From Leptospirillum ferrooxidans C2-3 (GTDB lineage Bacteria > Nitrospirota > Leptospirillia > Leptospirillales > Leptospirillaceae), in the NCBI RefSeq assembly GCF_000284315.1, contig NC_017094.1:1271486-1335485 (forward strand): a stretch of 64,000 nucleotides of DNA. Reading direction: 5' to 3'. Positions 36,425 to 46,049 of the stretch are shown piece by piece. The position numbers were made by a program, and so were the translations under genes. Position 1 is the stretch's first letter; each line of letters opens with the position of its first letter. The notes under the pieces were generated by a model that had not been told where the DNA came from, did not search any database, and was given only the letters and a program-made list of their open reading frames with translations.

Positions 36425-36650
36425 GAGTTTTTCTCCTCAAGAACTCTCGCTGGACGTTCCTCCTGGGCGGGATTCCGGCTCCCTGTTTTTGGGAGCAGGG
36501 CCAATCTTTCCCCTCTGATACCATTTTGATGAGACTCGGTTTTTCTCTCTTTTCTTCCCGGAACGCGTCGAAAGGGCCTCACCGGTGATCTCTTTACAGA
36601 CTCGATTCTCCCTGAGGAGGAGTCGGTCGCCCCAATATATCCGGCTTATC
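36400..36650 (-). repeat. Dispersed repeat shared with 57800-58130
   Basis: Both places contain GGGCAGAAAGTCAAGAG, GGGGATTCCGGCTCCCTGTT-like and TCGGTCGC.CC-TATATCCGG segments in the same order and orientation. On the minus strand they share a frame with QGAGIPPR. Probably the 5' end of a TnpB-type or other element, since 36424 continues into TnpB code. Confidence 0.5.
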
Positions 36651-36690
36651 GGAACTCTTTCCGTAGCGATGGATTTCGATGTTGTTTTTC

Positions 36691-37323
36691 CTATTCCGGA
36701 TTTTCCTCAATTTTGTCCGTCCGGACCTCGTGTTGCTCGGTCGATTCGTGAAACATTTCCTGTTGGGCTCTGATCTGCGTTTTCAGACTGGAGGACTTCT
36801 GCGTTTCCGTCACCCGGTGTCCCAGCCACTGAAGTGAAACGAGAGAAATGACAACGATCGCCAATGCCCCACCGAACTCAAGCGTTCCGGACGGATCTTT
36901 CCATCGAACAAAATGCTGAAGGAATGTTGACCCCATGATGACAATGATCACGCTCAGAACCTTGCTTTCGAGATCGGTCAGGGATTCTATTCCAAGGGCG
37001 ACCGCGACATTCAGGGGCGAGATAAACAGACTGTAAAGACCAACCCCCACCAAGTAAAAAACAACCGCTTCAAGCATTGTACTGACGATATTCAGATCCC
37101 GGCTCATCGAAATCCCGTGAGCGGAAAAGATTCCATTCGCCACATCGGACCAGGATCGATAGAGTGCCCTAATGGCCTGGACGGCGCCGATCAGAAACAG
37201 GGAAAATGCGGTGAGCATCACCGAAAGGACCGCAACAAAAACAAGGTATCGGGATCTTCCGAGCAGAAAATCCAATAACTTGAAGGATGGATTGGGCTCA
37301 GATGGCATCTTCAATTGGATCAC
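36691..37323 (-). CDS. YqhA-like (UPF0114) membrane protein
   Basis: 210 residues with four hydrophobic segments (for example YLVFVAVLSVMLTAFSLFLI and VLSVIIVIMGSTFLQHFV) and the conserved ESLTDLESKVLSVIIVIMG. Function unknown in the family. Confidence 0.7.
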   Translation of the reverse strand: MIQLKMPSEPNPSFKLLDFLLGRSRYLVFVAVLSVMLTAFSLFLIGAVQAIRALYRSWSDVANGIFSAHGISMSRDLNIVSTMLEAVVFYLVGVGLYSLFISPLNVAVALGIESLTDLESKVLSVIIVIMGSTFLQHFVRWKDPSGTLEFGGALAIVVISLVSLQWLGHRVTETQKSSSLKTQIRAQQEMFHESTEQHEVRTDKIEENPE

Positions 37324-38056
37324 CTTTCCTTTCCGGGTTATTTGGAGGGAGGAAGTATTCCTGTTGGATCCGAAGGGATTCTGATAATCTTTGGCCGGTC
37401 TCTCCGATGGTAACCATTTTGGCTATCTAGTCAAGTGTGAAAGCTCATCCCATCTGGGGCGCTCCTCCTTAACGGCAGGAAGGAACAATCAGTGTGGCAA
37501 CTCGGATGAGTTCCAGAAAAGGGAAAGGATGGTCGCTACTCATGGCGACACCAATGGGGGGTTCAAAGATAAAAAAAGTCACTCCCCCTCTTTGGCCCGC
37601 CGAGTCTCGTTCTATGGAGTGATCGATCAGCCGGAAATGTGCTGCAGTCCTGAAAATGGAGCGCTTGCCGGAAAAGCTGGGGAAAGAGTGGTTTGGCTCC
37701 GATCACAAGGTCTTGAATGGGCAAAATCGACCCCGACTCCCAATATTCACTCATAGAATGTCTTTCAGGCTTTAAAATCCGTTCACCTGGCCACCCCATC
37801 GCACCTGGCGCCTTTCGCTCGCGACACCGAGACACTTGTGGTCTCTGTCCCCTTCGCTGGTCTTCGACCCGGCGCTTCGGTCCGGAGGGGGTTCCGGCGG
37901 TTCCCTCTTGGACACGATTCTCGAGCGAAAAATGCAATATTGATCATTGGACAACCATTCAGCGATAAGGAGCGTCATCGTTTTAATGTTGCTTTTCAAT
38001 GTTGATCAATTGTTTCTTCCCAAGTTCACCCAAGATTTTCAATACTGGACGGAACC
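37324..38056. other. 733-bp stretch without a supported gene
   Basis: Short ORFs on both strands are low in recognisable motifs; the region probably holds decayed mobile-element sequence. Nothing is assigned. Confidence 0.4.
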
Positions 38057-38665
38057 TTACGATCGATCCCCCTCTCCTTTCAATGGCCAAGGTCTGGAAA
38101 CAAAAGGAGCTGGCTGATAATCGTAATAGTGATAGTGTTTCAGTACTGCGCGGGCTATGTAATAGACTAGAATTCCCGCAGCAATCCCGACGCCGACACC
38201 GATCAGGAAGGTTGGAATGGCATAGAGTAGCGGAGAAAGGCCGGAGCTAAGATTGCCGATCAAGCTGTATGCTTCACCGGCACCTCCCAGAAACAGGACA
38301 ATGGCCCGATCCCGGCCATTGAGGGCAGCAGCAATGCCACTGGTCACTCCAAATGCAAATGGAAGGGTCAGGGAATACGTTAAAATGGCCGGATGAGTTC
38401 CCAAGATGGGATTGATTTCATAAATGTGTGGGACGGCTTGCAAAGCAATTCCATAACTTGTGATCAAATCGGTCATTCCGAATCCGAGATAGAGAACCTG
38501 GAGGGCATTTCCAGCCGATAACTTGGGAAGTGTGAGCGTTGGCGCACCATAACGGTGACTTGAACCCAGTTGAAATTCATTCGTTCCATCAACCATGGCG
38601 GAAGCCATGGCAAGTCCCGGCAACAGATAAAAAAGAACACACATGGAAACAATGAAAATCTTCAT
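38057..38665 (-). CDS. Exported multi-span membrane protein, unknown function
   Basis: 202 residues from ATG 38665 (GGTGG five bases upstream). Signal peptide ending in ...GLAMASAM, then three to four hydrophobic segments including GVGVGIAAGILVYYIARAVL and a short His/Tyr-rich tail. No family recognised. Confidence 0.55.
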   Translation of the reverse strand: MKIFIVSMCVLFYLLPGLAMASAMVDGTNEFQLGSSHRYGAPTLTLPKLSAGNALQVLYLGFGMTDLITSYGIALQAVPHIYEINPILGTHPAILTYSLTLPFAFGVTSGIAAALNGRDRAIVLFLGGAGEAYSLIGNLSSGLSPLLYAIPTFLIGVGVGIAAGILVYYIARAVLKHYHYYDYQPAPFVSRPWPLKGEGDRS

Positions 38666-38701
38666 GACAACCACCCTGTTTGATTATTGACTTCATTTTT
38701 C

Positions 38702-38754
38702 GCGCAGGAAACCCTTCCCTGGACGGTTTATGTCAGGGAACGGGAGGAATGCGC
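38702..38754 (+). repeat. Left-end hairpin of intact TnpB element (copy 1)
   Basis: GCGCA (38702-38706) pairs with TGCGC (38750-38754); inside, CCC pairs with GGG and CCCTG with CAGGG around a 10-nt loop. The same structure in copy 2 has TCCTG/CAGGA. This is the kind of imperfect stem recognised by TnpA at IS200/IS605 ends. Confidence 0.75.
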
Positions 38755-38809
38755 TGCTCCTTAATCTGTTTGGATTTGACATAGGAAATAAATTGCCTAT
38801 GGTAAGCTT

Positions 38810-39880
38810 ATGAAAAAAACATTGAAGGTCAAACTGGCCCCGACCAAAGAACAGGCCAAGTCTCTTCTGGAGACGATCGAGACGTTCAACGACGCCTGCA
38901 ACTGGATTTCCAGAAAGTCCTTCGAGGCAGGAACACCGCACCAGATGAAACTCCACCATCTGGTCTATTTTGAAGCGAGGGAGAGGTTTCCCGCCCTCAC
39001 CTCCCAGATGATCGTCCGGGCGATTGCCAAGGTCTCCGACAGCTACAGGACGGAGAAGAAAACGCTCCACTTTTTCAAGAAACAATCGGCCATGGAGTAT
39101 GACAAGCGTCTTCTGTCTTTCAAGTCCCTGTCCCATGCTTCTCTTGCGACCATCCACGGACGGATCACCGTTCCGTTGATCTTCGGCCACTACGCTCCGC
39201 TCGACCGGAACAAGATGCTCGGACAGGCGGATCTCACCACCTCCGGCGGGAAATTCTTCCTGAATCTCGTGATCGATGTTCCGGACGGAACACCCTATGA
39301 CCCCGAAGAGTGTCTCGGAGTCGATATGGGCATTGTGAATCTCTCCACCGACTCCGATGGAGAATCGTTCTCCGGAGAAGGAGTGGATCATGTCCGGGAA
39401 AAGATCCACACCCTGAAAAAAGCGCTTCAGGAGAAAGGAACGAAGAATGCCAAACGCCACCTGAAAAAAGTGTCTGGCAAAGAAGCGCGATTCAAGAAAG
39501 ACACGAATCACTGTCTTTCGAAAAAGATCGTTTCCAAGGCAAAAGGCACCGGACGAGGTATCGCCCTTGAGGATCTCAAGGGATTCAACAGCCGGACAAT
39601 GGTTGGAAAGAGCCAAAAGGAACGATTCGGAAAATGGGCGTTTGACCAGTTGAGACGCTTTATCACCTACAAGGCTGTTCTGGAAGGCGTTCCCGTGGTG
39701 GTCGTCGATCCACGAAACACCTCCCGCACATGCTCTGTTTGTGGACATTGCGAAAAAGACAACCGAAAGTCTCAAGAACATTTCTCCTGTTTGATCTGTA
39801 AACACACCGAACATGCGGACATCAATGCCGCACGGAACATTCGCTTCAAGGCCGCAATCAATCGGCCTATCGCAGTCTGA
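38810..39880 (+). CDS. tnpB: TnpB, intact RNA-guided nuclease of an IS1341-like element
   Basis: 356 residues. RuvC catalytic residues are all visible: Asp172 (CLGVDMGIVNLSTD), Glu254 (IALEDLKGF) and Asp337 (HADINAARNI). The zinc ribbon has Cys308, Cys311, Cys327 and Cys330. The start MKKTLKVKLAPTKEQ is the usual TnpB N-terminus. No tnpA is nearby, so the element depends on another TnpA. TnpB cuts DNA guided by an RNA from the element's right end. Long antisense ORFs are shadows. Confidence 0.92.
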   Translation: MKKTLKVKLAPTKEQAKSLLETIETFNDACNWISRKSFEAGTPHQMKLHHLVYFEARERFPALTSQMIVRAIAKVSDSYRTEKKTLHFFKKQSAMEYDKRLLSFKSLSHASLATIHGRITVPLIFGHYAPLDRNKMLGQADLTTSGGKFFLNLVIDVPDGTPYDPEECLGVDMGIVNLSTDSDGESFSGEGVDHVREKIHTLKKALQEKGTKNAKRHLKKVSGKEARFKKDTNHCLSKKIVSKAKGTGRGIALEDLKGFNSRTMVGKSQKERFGKWAFDQLRRFITYKAVLEGVPVVVVDPRNTSRTCSVCGHCEKDNRKSQEHFSCLICKHTEHADINAARNIRFKAAINRPIAV

Positions 39881-39939
39881 ATCGAACGCTTGAACTGCAA
39901 ACCCCCACTACAGCCTCGGCTTAGTGGCGGGTAGTTGAT
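39881..39939 (+). ncRNA. Right end / putative omega-RNA 3' part of TnpB copy 1
   Basis: Downstream of tnpB, CCACTA (39905-39910) pairs with TAGTGG (39922-39927) around CAGCCTCGGCT, then GGCGGGTAGTTGAT. The three copies in this window agree up to TTGAT (39935-39939) and diverge after it, which marks the element end; omega-RNA guides begin at that boundary in the family. The RNA itself is inferred. Confidence 0.55.
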
Positions 39940-40152
39940 GGATGTTCCCTTCCCTAAGCGCTGGGCATTTTTTCCCACAACGCTTCATGGGTCTTTTTCC
40001 CCGGAGTCCTCCCCGTATTGCCCCTCAAAATGATCCCCCGCAGGGATCTCGGGGACCGTCTCCCGACACTGAGACACCTCTCTATTCGGGGGAATGATCT
40101 GATCCGGACGAAAATCATGCCGGCTGGGGGTGTTTAGAAATCCTCTTGCATA

Positions 40153-40452
40153 GTGTATTGGTTTGGGCCGGACCGGGTGTTCACCAAGAAGGATCGGGAC
40201 AACATCGAAGAGGATCTCCTCTCGGCCGTTCGCAATTTGTCGAAGAGTTATGTGAGTCTCACGGACGATCAGATTGCCTGCTGCTGCAAAACCGACTGTT
40301 TGAGGAGATATGCAATGATAAAACGCGAGTTTAAGAGTAATCCCTTTGAGGCCATCCAACCCTTGCCCAATGCCCTTCTGGAAGTCGGGGTGTCAATAAG
40401 ACAATGCGCAAGTATGATGATATGTGTCTGCTCGTACCCCCCATCAATCTGA
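40153..40452 (+). CDS. Hypothetical protein, possibly a fragment
   Basis: Up to 99 residues; VFTKKDRDNIEEDLLSAVRN and LTDDQIACCCKTDCLRRYAM look protein-like. No motif recognised, no good ribosome site; may be a remnant. Confidence 0.25.
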   Translation: MYWFGPDRVFTKKDRDNIEEDLLSAVRNLSKSYVSLTDDQIACCCKTDCLRRYAMIKREFKSNPFEAIQPLPNALLEVGVSIRQCASMMICVCSYPPSI

Positions 40453-40471
40453 GGCCAATCAAAATCAAGCA

Positions 40472-41278
40472 TCACCCGGAGAAAGGATTGTCGGAGGTGA
40501 TCGCGAGAGCCGAGAGTGCAGCGAGCAAATCCTTGTATGCCGTCGTTTTGCCCGTCAATGTCTGGTAATTGGCTGAAAACGTTGCTTCGCCCGCCTGAAC
40601 GATCTTGGGGATCGCAAAACCAAGAGAACGCATCCAGTCAATATAGACAATCCCGCAACCTGTACTGACCGGGTCCTGATCGGTATGCTCCGTCTTGTCG
40701 ATCCAGTCCGGTCGACCTGCCTGATCCCACGCGGGTCCGGTAGCGAATGCGGCGAGTGTTCCAGCCGGGGTTTCCTGTTCGGCGCAAAATCTCGAGAGAG
40801 CTTCTCCATTCGAGTAGCCGCAGTTCCATCCCAGATTTTGCGGTCCCATGAAGGATTCGGAGAGTTCGGCAACATAGAGGCCAATTTCAAGGTTCAATGG
40901 GTTGACCGTGCGATTTGCAAAAGTCGCGTCCAGGTACAACACGCCACCTGTCGTGAAATTGCAGCCATAGTGGTATGCCCCTCCCGATCCGTCGTTCTTT
41001 CCGCTCAAGGGGGAGATGACGACATTGACCGATCCGCCTGCTATGCCGAAAAAAGCCTCCATCTGCGTGTACGGCCCGCTGACCGACTTAAGCATCCCTT
41101 TGGCAAGAGCCAATCCCGCTCCGCCAAGCAACGGATCGTAAGAAACCGTGACATTCCCCACCACGCCAACCTGGGTGACCGGATAGTCAAAACCGGTTCC
41201 TGCGGCCAACCTGATCTCCTGACTGCTTCGTTTCTTTCGCTTTCCCCCTGGGGGAAGCAGTTTCCGGAGTGGGCCCAT
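40472..41278 (-). CDS. Hypothetical protein with aromatic beta-rich domain
   Basis: 268 residues from ATG 41278 (AAGGAG about 8 nt upstream). Segments such as YHYGCNFTTGGVLYLDATFA, GLYVAELSESFMGPQNLGWN and STGCGIVYIDWMRSLGFAIP look conserved, with AELSES recalling the ELxE stretch of some metalloproteases but no full zinc site. Function unknown. Confidence 0.5.
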   Translation of the reverse strand: MGPLRKLLPPGGKRKKRSSQEIRLAAGTGFDYPVTQVGVVGNVTVSYDPLLGGAGLALAKGMLKSVSGPYTQMEAFFGIAGGSVNVVISPLSGKNDGSGGAYHYGCNFTTGGVLYLDATFANRTVNPLNLEIGLYVAELSESFMGPQNLGWNCGYSNGEALSRFCAEQETPAGTLAAFATGPAWDQAGRPDWIDKTEHTDQDPVSTGCGIVYIDWMRSLGFAIPKIVQAGEATFSANYQTLTGKTTAYKDLLAALSALAITSDNPFSG

Positions 41279-41616
41279 TTCTTCTCTCCTTATGTTGAAC
41301 GGTAAACGATCTTGTTCCGGCATACTGGACAGGAGTTGAGGTTGCAAGAATTTCCCCGGAAGTTCCGGAGACAAAATATAGAAGAAACGCTCCCCATTCT
41401 ACCGGACTCAATCACCTAGCAGCTTTAAAATCCTCCCCAAAAACACCTCGTGGATCCATCCTGGGTCTTTATAGATAGGGTACCAGCCTTTTCTAAAACT
41501 TGACGAACCTGTGTCAGGGAGTATCGTTAGGGGGAATGGAGGTTCTCTTCTGATCTCCAGGAATCCGTTTCTTCTATGCGGTGTTTCTTCACGAAGAGAG
41601 AGAAAGGGAGGTTACA

Positions 41617-43308
41617 TTGTCCAGGACTGTGAGCGACCGCATCGTCGAGTTTCTGGCGGAAATGGGCGTTCGCCAGATTTTCGGCATTCCGGGTGACACC
41701 ATCGACTCCTTGATGGAATCTCTCCGTATACAGAGTTCGGTTCATTTTGTGGTCATGCGCCATGAGGAGGCGGGGGCCTTTGCGGCGAGTGCCCAGGCGA
41801 AGCTTTCCGGGAAGCTTGCTGTCTGCGTCGGCTGTCAGGGGCCGGGAGCGATCCATCTGTTAAATGGTCTTTACGATGCCGCTCTGGATCATGTTCCTGT
41901 TCTTGCCATCACCGGCCAGATTCCACGTGATGAGATCGGAACCGGGCGCCCTCAGGAGATCGACCAGCTTCGCCTGTTTGGAGATGTGGCGGTCTACAAT
42001 CAGGAGGTCCGCTCTCCTGAAAACCTTGAGGCTGTTTTGTCCCAGGCGGTAAGGAAGGCTCTTGTGTTGCGGGGGGTGGCGCATCTCTCGATTCCGTCGG
42101 ACGTCATGCGACTCCCCGCTCCGCCGCGTCCCCCCGAAATCACAAAAGACCATTTTGCCCACCGCTCGATCCTCCACCCTCCCCTTTCTGAGATTCTGAG
42201 GGCGGGAGAGATTCTGGATCGGGCATCACGCGTTACGATCCTTTATGGAGAGGGGGTCCGAAGGGCCGAGGCGCCTCTTCTCGATCTGTCGTGGCGGCTG
42301 GGAGCCCCGCTCGTTCACACCACCCGGTCGAAAGATATTCTTCCTTCCCTCCACCCTTCTGTCATGGGGGGAATCGGACTGATGGGCTCAAGATCGGCGA
42401 ACCACGCTGTCCAGAACTCCGATGCCCTTCTGGTGGTCGGATCGGATTTCGCTTTCCGGGAGTATTACCCGGAGAGGGTTCCGATTGTTCAGGTCGAGAT
42501 CGACCCATCCCGGATCGGTCGTCGGGTTCCGGTTGAGGTGGGGCTTCTGGGAGAGGCCCGTGAGGTTCTTCCGGCCCTGACGGAACAGGTCCATAAGCGA
42601 ACGGACGCTTCTTTTCTCGACCGGATGAGAACAGAACGGGAAAAGGAAAGAGAGGGATACCAGCGAAGCAAACAGGACGGTCTTCTTCATCCGGGGGAGC
42701 TCACCCGGATGATCGGGGATCGGGCTCCGGATGACACGATTTTTCTGTTCGATGCGGGAACGGTAACGGTCTGGGGGAATAACTGCCTCAATATCCGGGG
42801 ATCGCAGAGATTTCTCTGGTCATCGAATCTCGGGTCATTGGGATTTGCCCTTCCGGCGGCCATCGGGGCCAAGTTTGCCTACCGGGAGCGGCCGGTTGTG
42901 GCCATGACGGGAGACGGGGGATTCGGGATGCTTCTTGGGGATCTTGCAACCGCTGTCCGATATTCTCTTCCAATGGTGATCGTGGTCTATAACAACGGTT
43001 CCTATCAGTTCATTGAATATGAAGAGGAGGCCGAAGGGAATCCCGTGTTCGGAACCAAGCTCACGAATCCGGACTTTGTTGCCCTTTCCCGTGCCTTCGG
43101 AGGGGACGGGGCCAGCGTGCGAAGTATGGAAGATGTTCCGGCCGCCCTTGAGGCCGCTTTCGCTTCAAAGGTTCCTTTCGTGATTGATGCCTTCGTCAAT
43201 CCGAATGAGCTCTACATTCCTCCCCTTCTGACCTCCCATATGGTGCTGGAGTTTGCCCGTTCCCAGATACGGAGCTTTTTTGGCAAGCCCTCTGAGGCCG
43301 AAGGGTAA
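41617..43308 (+). CDS. ThDP-dependent pyruvate oxidase / acetolactate-synthase-like enzyme
   Basis: 563 residues from TTG 41617 with GGGAGG 5 bases upstream (GTG 41581 is in frame but has no site). The Pyr domain has GIPGDTIDSLMESL and catalytic Glu in MRHEEAGAFAASAQAKLSGK; the PP domain has MTGDGGFGMLLGDLATAVRY and YNNGSYQF for ThDP-Mg binding. The sequence is closer to pyruvate oxidase (PoxB-like) than to biosynthetic AHAS, and no small subunit is adjacent. Confidence 0.85.
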   Translation: MSRTVSDRIVEFLAEMGVRQIFGIPGDTIDSLMESLRIQSSVHFVVMRHEEAGAFAASAQAKLSGKLAVCVGCQGPGAIHLLNGLYDAALDHVPVLAITGQIPRDEIGTGRPQEIDQLRLFGDVAVYNQEVRSPENLEAVLSQAVRKALVLRGVAHLSIPSDVMRLPAPPRPPEITKDHFAHRSILHPPLSEILRAGEILDRASRVTILYGEGVRRAEAPLLDLSWRLGAPLVHTTRSKDILPSLHPSVMGGIGLMGSRSANHAVQNSDALLVVGSDFAFREYYPERVPIVQVEIDPSRIGRRVPVEVGLLGEAREVLPALTEQVHKRTDASFLDRMRTEREKEREGYQRSKQDGLLHPGELTRMIGDRAPDDTIFLFDAGTVTVWGNNCLNIRGSQRFLWSSNLGSLGFALPAAIGAKFAYRERPVVAMTGDGGFGMLLGDLATAVRYSLPMVIVVYNNGSYQFIEYEEEAEGNPVFGTKLTNPDFVALSRAFGGDGASVRSMEDVPAALEAAFASKVPFVIDAFVNPNELYIPPLLTSHMVLEFARSQIRSFFGKPSEAEG

Positions 43309-43394
43309 GACCTGCATGCAGACAGTTCCCGAGCGAGACGGGATCTGAAACGGGGTTGGCGTGATCAGGACTCTTCCCACTGATCAAATGACTC

Positions 43395-43500
43395 ATGGTC
43401 GCGAAGTGATCAAGATTGCGGTCAACAAATATCGACTGCTACCCCGAATCAACGCCCCTTATCGGGTGGGCTATGTGCAACTCATGTGGAGCATGCTCAA
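43395..43500 (+). pseudogene. HigB-like toxin fragment
   Basis: VIKIAVNKYRLLPRINAPYR and VGYVQL match the centre of the intact HigB at 50344-50646 (VVFNIAGNKYRLVLWINYPYRVGYVRF). Only about 35 codons survive between the TPP-enzyme gene and an IS110 remnant. Confidence 0.65.
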
Positions 43501-43874
43501 GATCTGTTTTCCAGTTGTTTCATCCGAAGCCTCTTTCGCCTGTTTCAGTGACGACCCTTGTGGCAGTTCATGTTGATTTGCCATGTCGGCCCGCCTGGCC
43601 CGGGGTCCAAGTAATGCTCGCAGGGCTCGGTCATTCCTCTCGGAGTATGCCCGGACCAAGCTTTGCTTCCCCCTGTTTTTGGGTCCAGTTCTATGGGTCC
43701 ATTATACCCTTCTTGAACATTTGCCTGCGCATAATGGAATGGTCCGTGCAGCCTGGAGTGGGAACCGGATCCCGATCGAGTATCCTTTTCGGGACAAAAA
43801 AAAAGGGAGAGGCGCCTGTAACCAGCTCTCCCTCAAAACAAAAAGAAACTGTCTCCATTACGGAAGGAGTCTTC

Positions 43875-43985
43875 ATGAAAATCCAGACCCTGAAAAAAAC
43901 GAAAGCATCCCAGGAATCCGCTCTCGCCCGCATTGGCGTAGACCTGTCCAGGAATGTCTTCCATATTCCTCTGGGTCTTCATCTT
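43875..43985 (+). pseudogene. IS110-family transposase N-terminal fragment
   Basis: ATG 43875 with GGAAGGAG upstream; ALARIGVDLSRNVFHIPLG is the RuvC-like DEDD start of IS110 transposases. It is cut off by the TnpB copy 2 left end at 43991. Upstream 43600-43874 may hold the element's non-coding left end. Confidence 0.65.
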
Positions 43986-43990
43986 CTTTC

Positions 43991-44045
43991 GCGCAGTATA
44001 CCCTCTCCTGGATGGTCGTTTCATCAGGAGACGGGAGGAATGCGC
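43991..44045 (+). repeat. Left-end hairpin of TnpB copy 2
   Basis: GCGCA ... TGCGC with inner CCC/GGG and TCCTG/CAGGA, matching the copy 1 fold with a compensating base change. Confidence 0.75.
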
Positions 44046-44100
44046 TTCTCCTTTTTGTTGAAGGGCTGACACAGGAAATATTATTGCCTGTAATGAGGTT

Positions 44101-45169
44101 ATGAAAAAAACATTGAAGGTCAAACTGGCCCCGACCAAAGAACAGGCCAAGTCTCTTCTGGAGACGATCGAGACGTTCAACGACGCCTGCAACTGGATTT
44201 CCAGAAAATCCTTCGAGGCCGGGACTCCTCACCAGATGAAGCTCCACCATCTGGTCTATTTTGAACCGAGGGAGAGGTTTCCCGCCCTCACCTCCCAGAT
44301 GATCGTCCGGGCCATTGCCAAGGTCTCCGGCAGCTACAGGACGGAGAAGAAATCTCTCCATTCTTTCAAGAAACAATCGGCCATGGAGTATGACAAGCGT
44401 CTTCTGTCTTTCAAGTCCCTGTCCCATGCTTCTCTTGCGACCATCCACGGACGGATCACCGTTCCGTTGATCTTCGGCCATTACGCTCCGCTCGACCGGA
44501 ACAAGATGCTCGGACAGTCGGATCTCACCACCTCCGTCGGAGTTCTTCCTGAATCTCGTGATCGATGTTCCGGACGGAACACCCTATGACCCCGAAGAGT
44601 GTCTCGGAGTCGATGCGGGGATCGTCCATCTTTCCACCGACTCCGATGGAGAATCATTCTCCGGAGAAGGGGTGGATCAGGTTCGGGAAAAGATCCACAC
44701 CCTGAAAAAAGCGCTTCAGGAGAAAGGAACGAAGAATGCCAAACGCCACCTGAAAAAAGTGTCTGGCAAAGAAGCGCGATTCAAGAAAGACACGAATCAC
44801 TGTCTTTCGAAAAAGATCGTTTCCAAGGCAAAAGGCACCGGACGAGGTATTGCCCTTGAGGATCTCAAGGGATTCAACGGCCGGACAATGGTTGGAAAGA
44901 GCCAAAAGGAACGATTCGGAAAATGGGCGTTTGACCAGTTGAGACGCTTTATCACCTACAAGGCTGTTCTGGAAGGCGTTCCCGTGGTTTTGGTCGATCC
45001 ACGAAACACCTCCCGCACATGCTCTGTGTGTGGACATTGCGAAAAAGACAACCGAACGTCTCAAGAGCAATTCTCCTGTTTGACCTGTAAATACACCGAA
45101 CATGCGGACATCAATGCCGCACGGAACATTCGCTTCAAGGCCGCAATCAATCGGCCTATCGCAGTCTGA
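44101..45169 (+). pseudogene. tnpB: TnpB copy 2, broken by a 2-nt deletion
   Basis: Nearly identical to the intact copy at 38810-39880 up to TTSV, where two bases are missing near 44538 and the frame moves; the rest from VIDVPDGTPYDPEECLGVDA to NRPIAV is in another frame. The RuvC Asp in GVDAGIVHLS, Glu in ALEDLKGF, and the zinc ribbon remain readable. Inactive unless corrected. Confidence 0.88.
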
Positions 45170-45229
45170 ATCGAACGCTTGAACTTTAACCCCCCCGCTA
45201 CAGCCTCGGCTTGGTGGCGGGTCGTTGAT
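45170..45229 (+). ncRNA. Right end / omega-RNA 3' part of TnpB copy 2
   Basis: The same hairpin as copy 1 with CCGCTA/TGGTGG (wobble pairs kept) and ending at TTGAT 45225-45229. Confidence 0.5.
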
Positions 45230-45363
45230 TACTATCTCATTCCCCAATGGAATTTGGCGTTACGATAAACCCCCAAATATGTCTCTTATGAAAGACATAT
45301 TGCGTTGCGTCTATTGTTGACATCTGGATGGCTATTTTTTAAATTGTTGGTACAATAACCAAC

Positions 45364-45651
45364 ATGAATGAAGCGCATCTTCTTTACCGGAACCGAAAAG
45401 TCTTTTCGAATGGAGCGATTATCGAGATAGTCATTTGAAAACTTGATCGTCCGGATCCGGACCGGAGCCATGGGTTCAAATATCGACTTTTCTATGGAAG
45501 GAAGGGCCAGAGAATCGTCGGTTACGACAACGAGAAGGGAAAAGGGGATCATCGGCATTACCGGGATCGGGAAGAACCGTATGTGTTCAGAACGGTGGAT
45601 CGCCTCATCGAGGACTTCAATACCGATGTGAAGCGGGAGGAACAACAATGA
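45364..45651 (+). pseudogene. TumE-like toxin (DUF6516) with an internal TGA
   Basis: 95 codons from ATG 45364 to the TGA that overlaps the antitoxin ATG. IIEIVI, stop, KLDRPDPDRSHGFKYRLFYG, RIVGYDNEKGKGDHRHYRDR is a good TumE sequence broken by TGA at codon 25 (45436-45438), where relatives have Trp (VIWKL). Toxin probably inactive. Confidence 0.82.
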
Positions 45652-45992
45652 GAAAAGTCGTCATTCAGGTAGAAAATCTTGAAAAAGGATTGAATCGGTT
45701 CAAAACCGCTTGGGAAACCGGAGAGCCCCAGGGGGAGTTCGTGACCTTCGATTCGGTGGAGGTTCTCTTGAAAACGATCACCACCAAACGATGGGAACTC
45801 TTGCGCGTTCTGCAAAAGAACGGCCCGATGGGCATTCGGCCCTTGGCCCGTCTTCTGGGTCGGGACGTTAAGAATGTTCATTCCGATATCCAGCCACTTA
45901 AGGAAATCGGTCTGATCGAAGATCACGAAAACGGGGTCTGGGTTCCCTTCGACCAGATTGAATCCCATATCGTCCTGGCTTCTGTGGCCTGA
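45648..45992 (+). CDS. TumA-like HTH antitoxin
   Basis: 114 residues. A winged HTH with TITTKRWELLRVLQKNGPMG and PLARLLGRDVKNVHSDIQPL, as in the MarR/ArsR-like antitoxins paired with TumE. It overlaps the dead toxin by four bases. Confidence 0.82.
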   Translation: MRKVVIQVENLEKGLNRFKTAWETGEPQGEFVTFDSVEVLLKTITTKRWELLRVLQKNGPMGIRPLARLLGRDVKNVHSDIQPLKEIGLIEDHENGVWVPFDQIESHIVLASVA

Positions 45993-46049
45993 TTTCTGGC
46001 GGCCACGGAGTTGTGAATGCCAGTCAAAAAGGTGACCACCCCAAGGTGG

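Noticed and set aside
38693-39814. 373-codon ORF antisense to intact TnpB
   Set aside because: It mirrors the TnpB codons, no motif is present and the plus-strand protein has all catalytic residues.
8425-45651. Reassignment of TGA or TAG to Trp
   Set aside because: Housekeeping genes in the window (for example mutL, tolR, miaA region) end correctly at stops and contain normal TGG Trp codons; the odd stops are confined to pseudogene-like loci.
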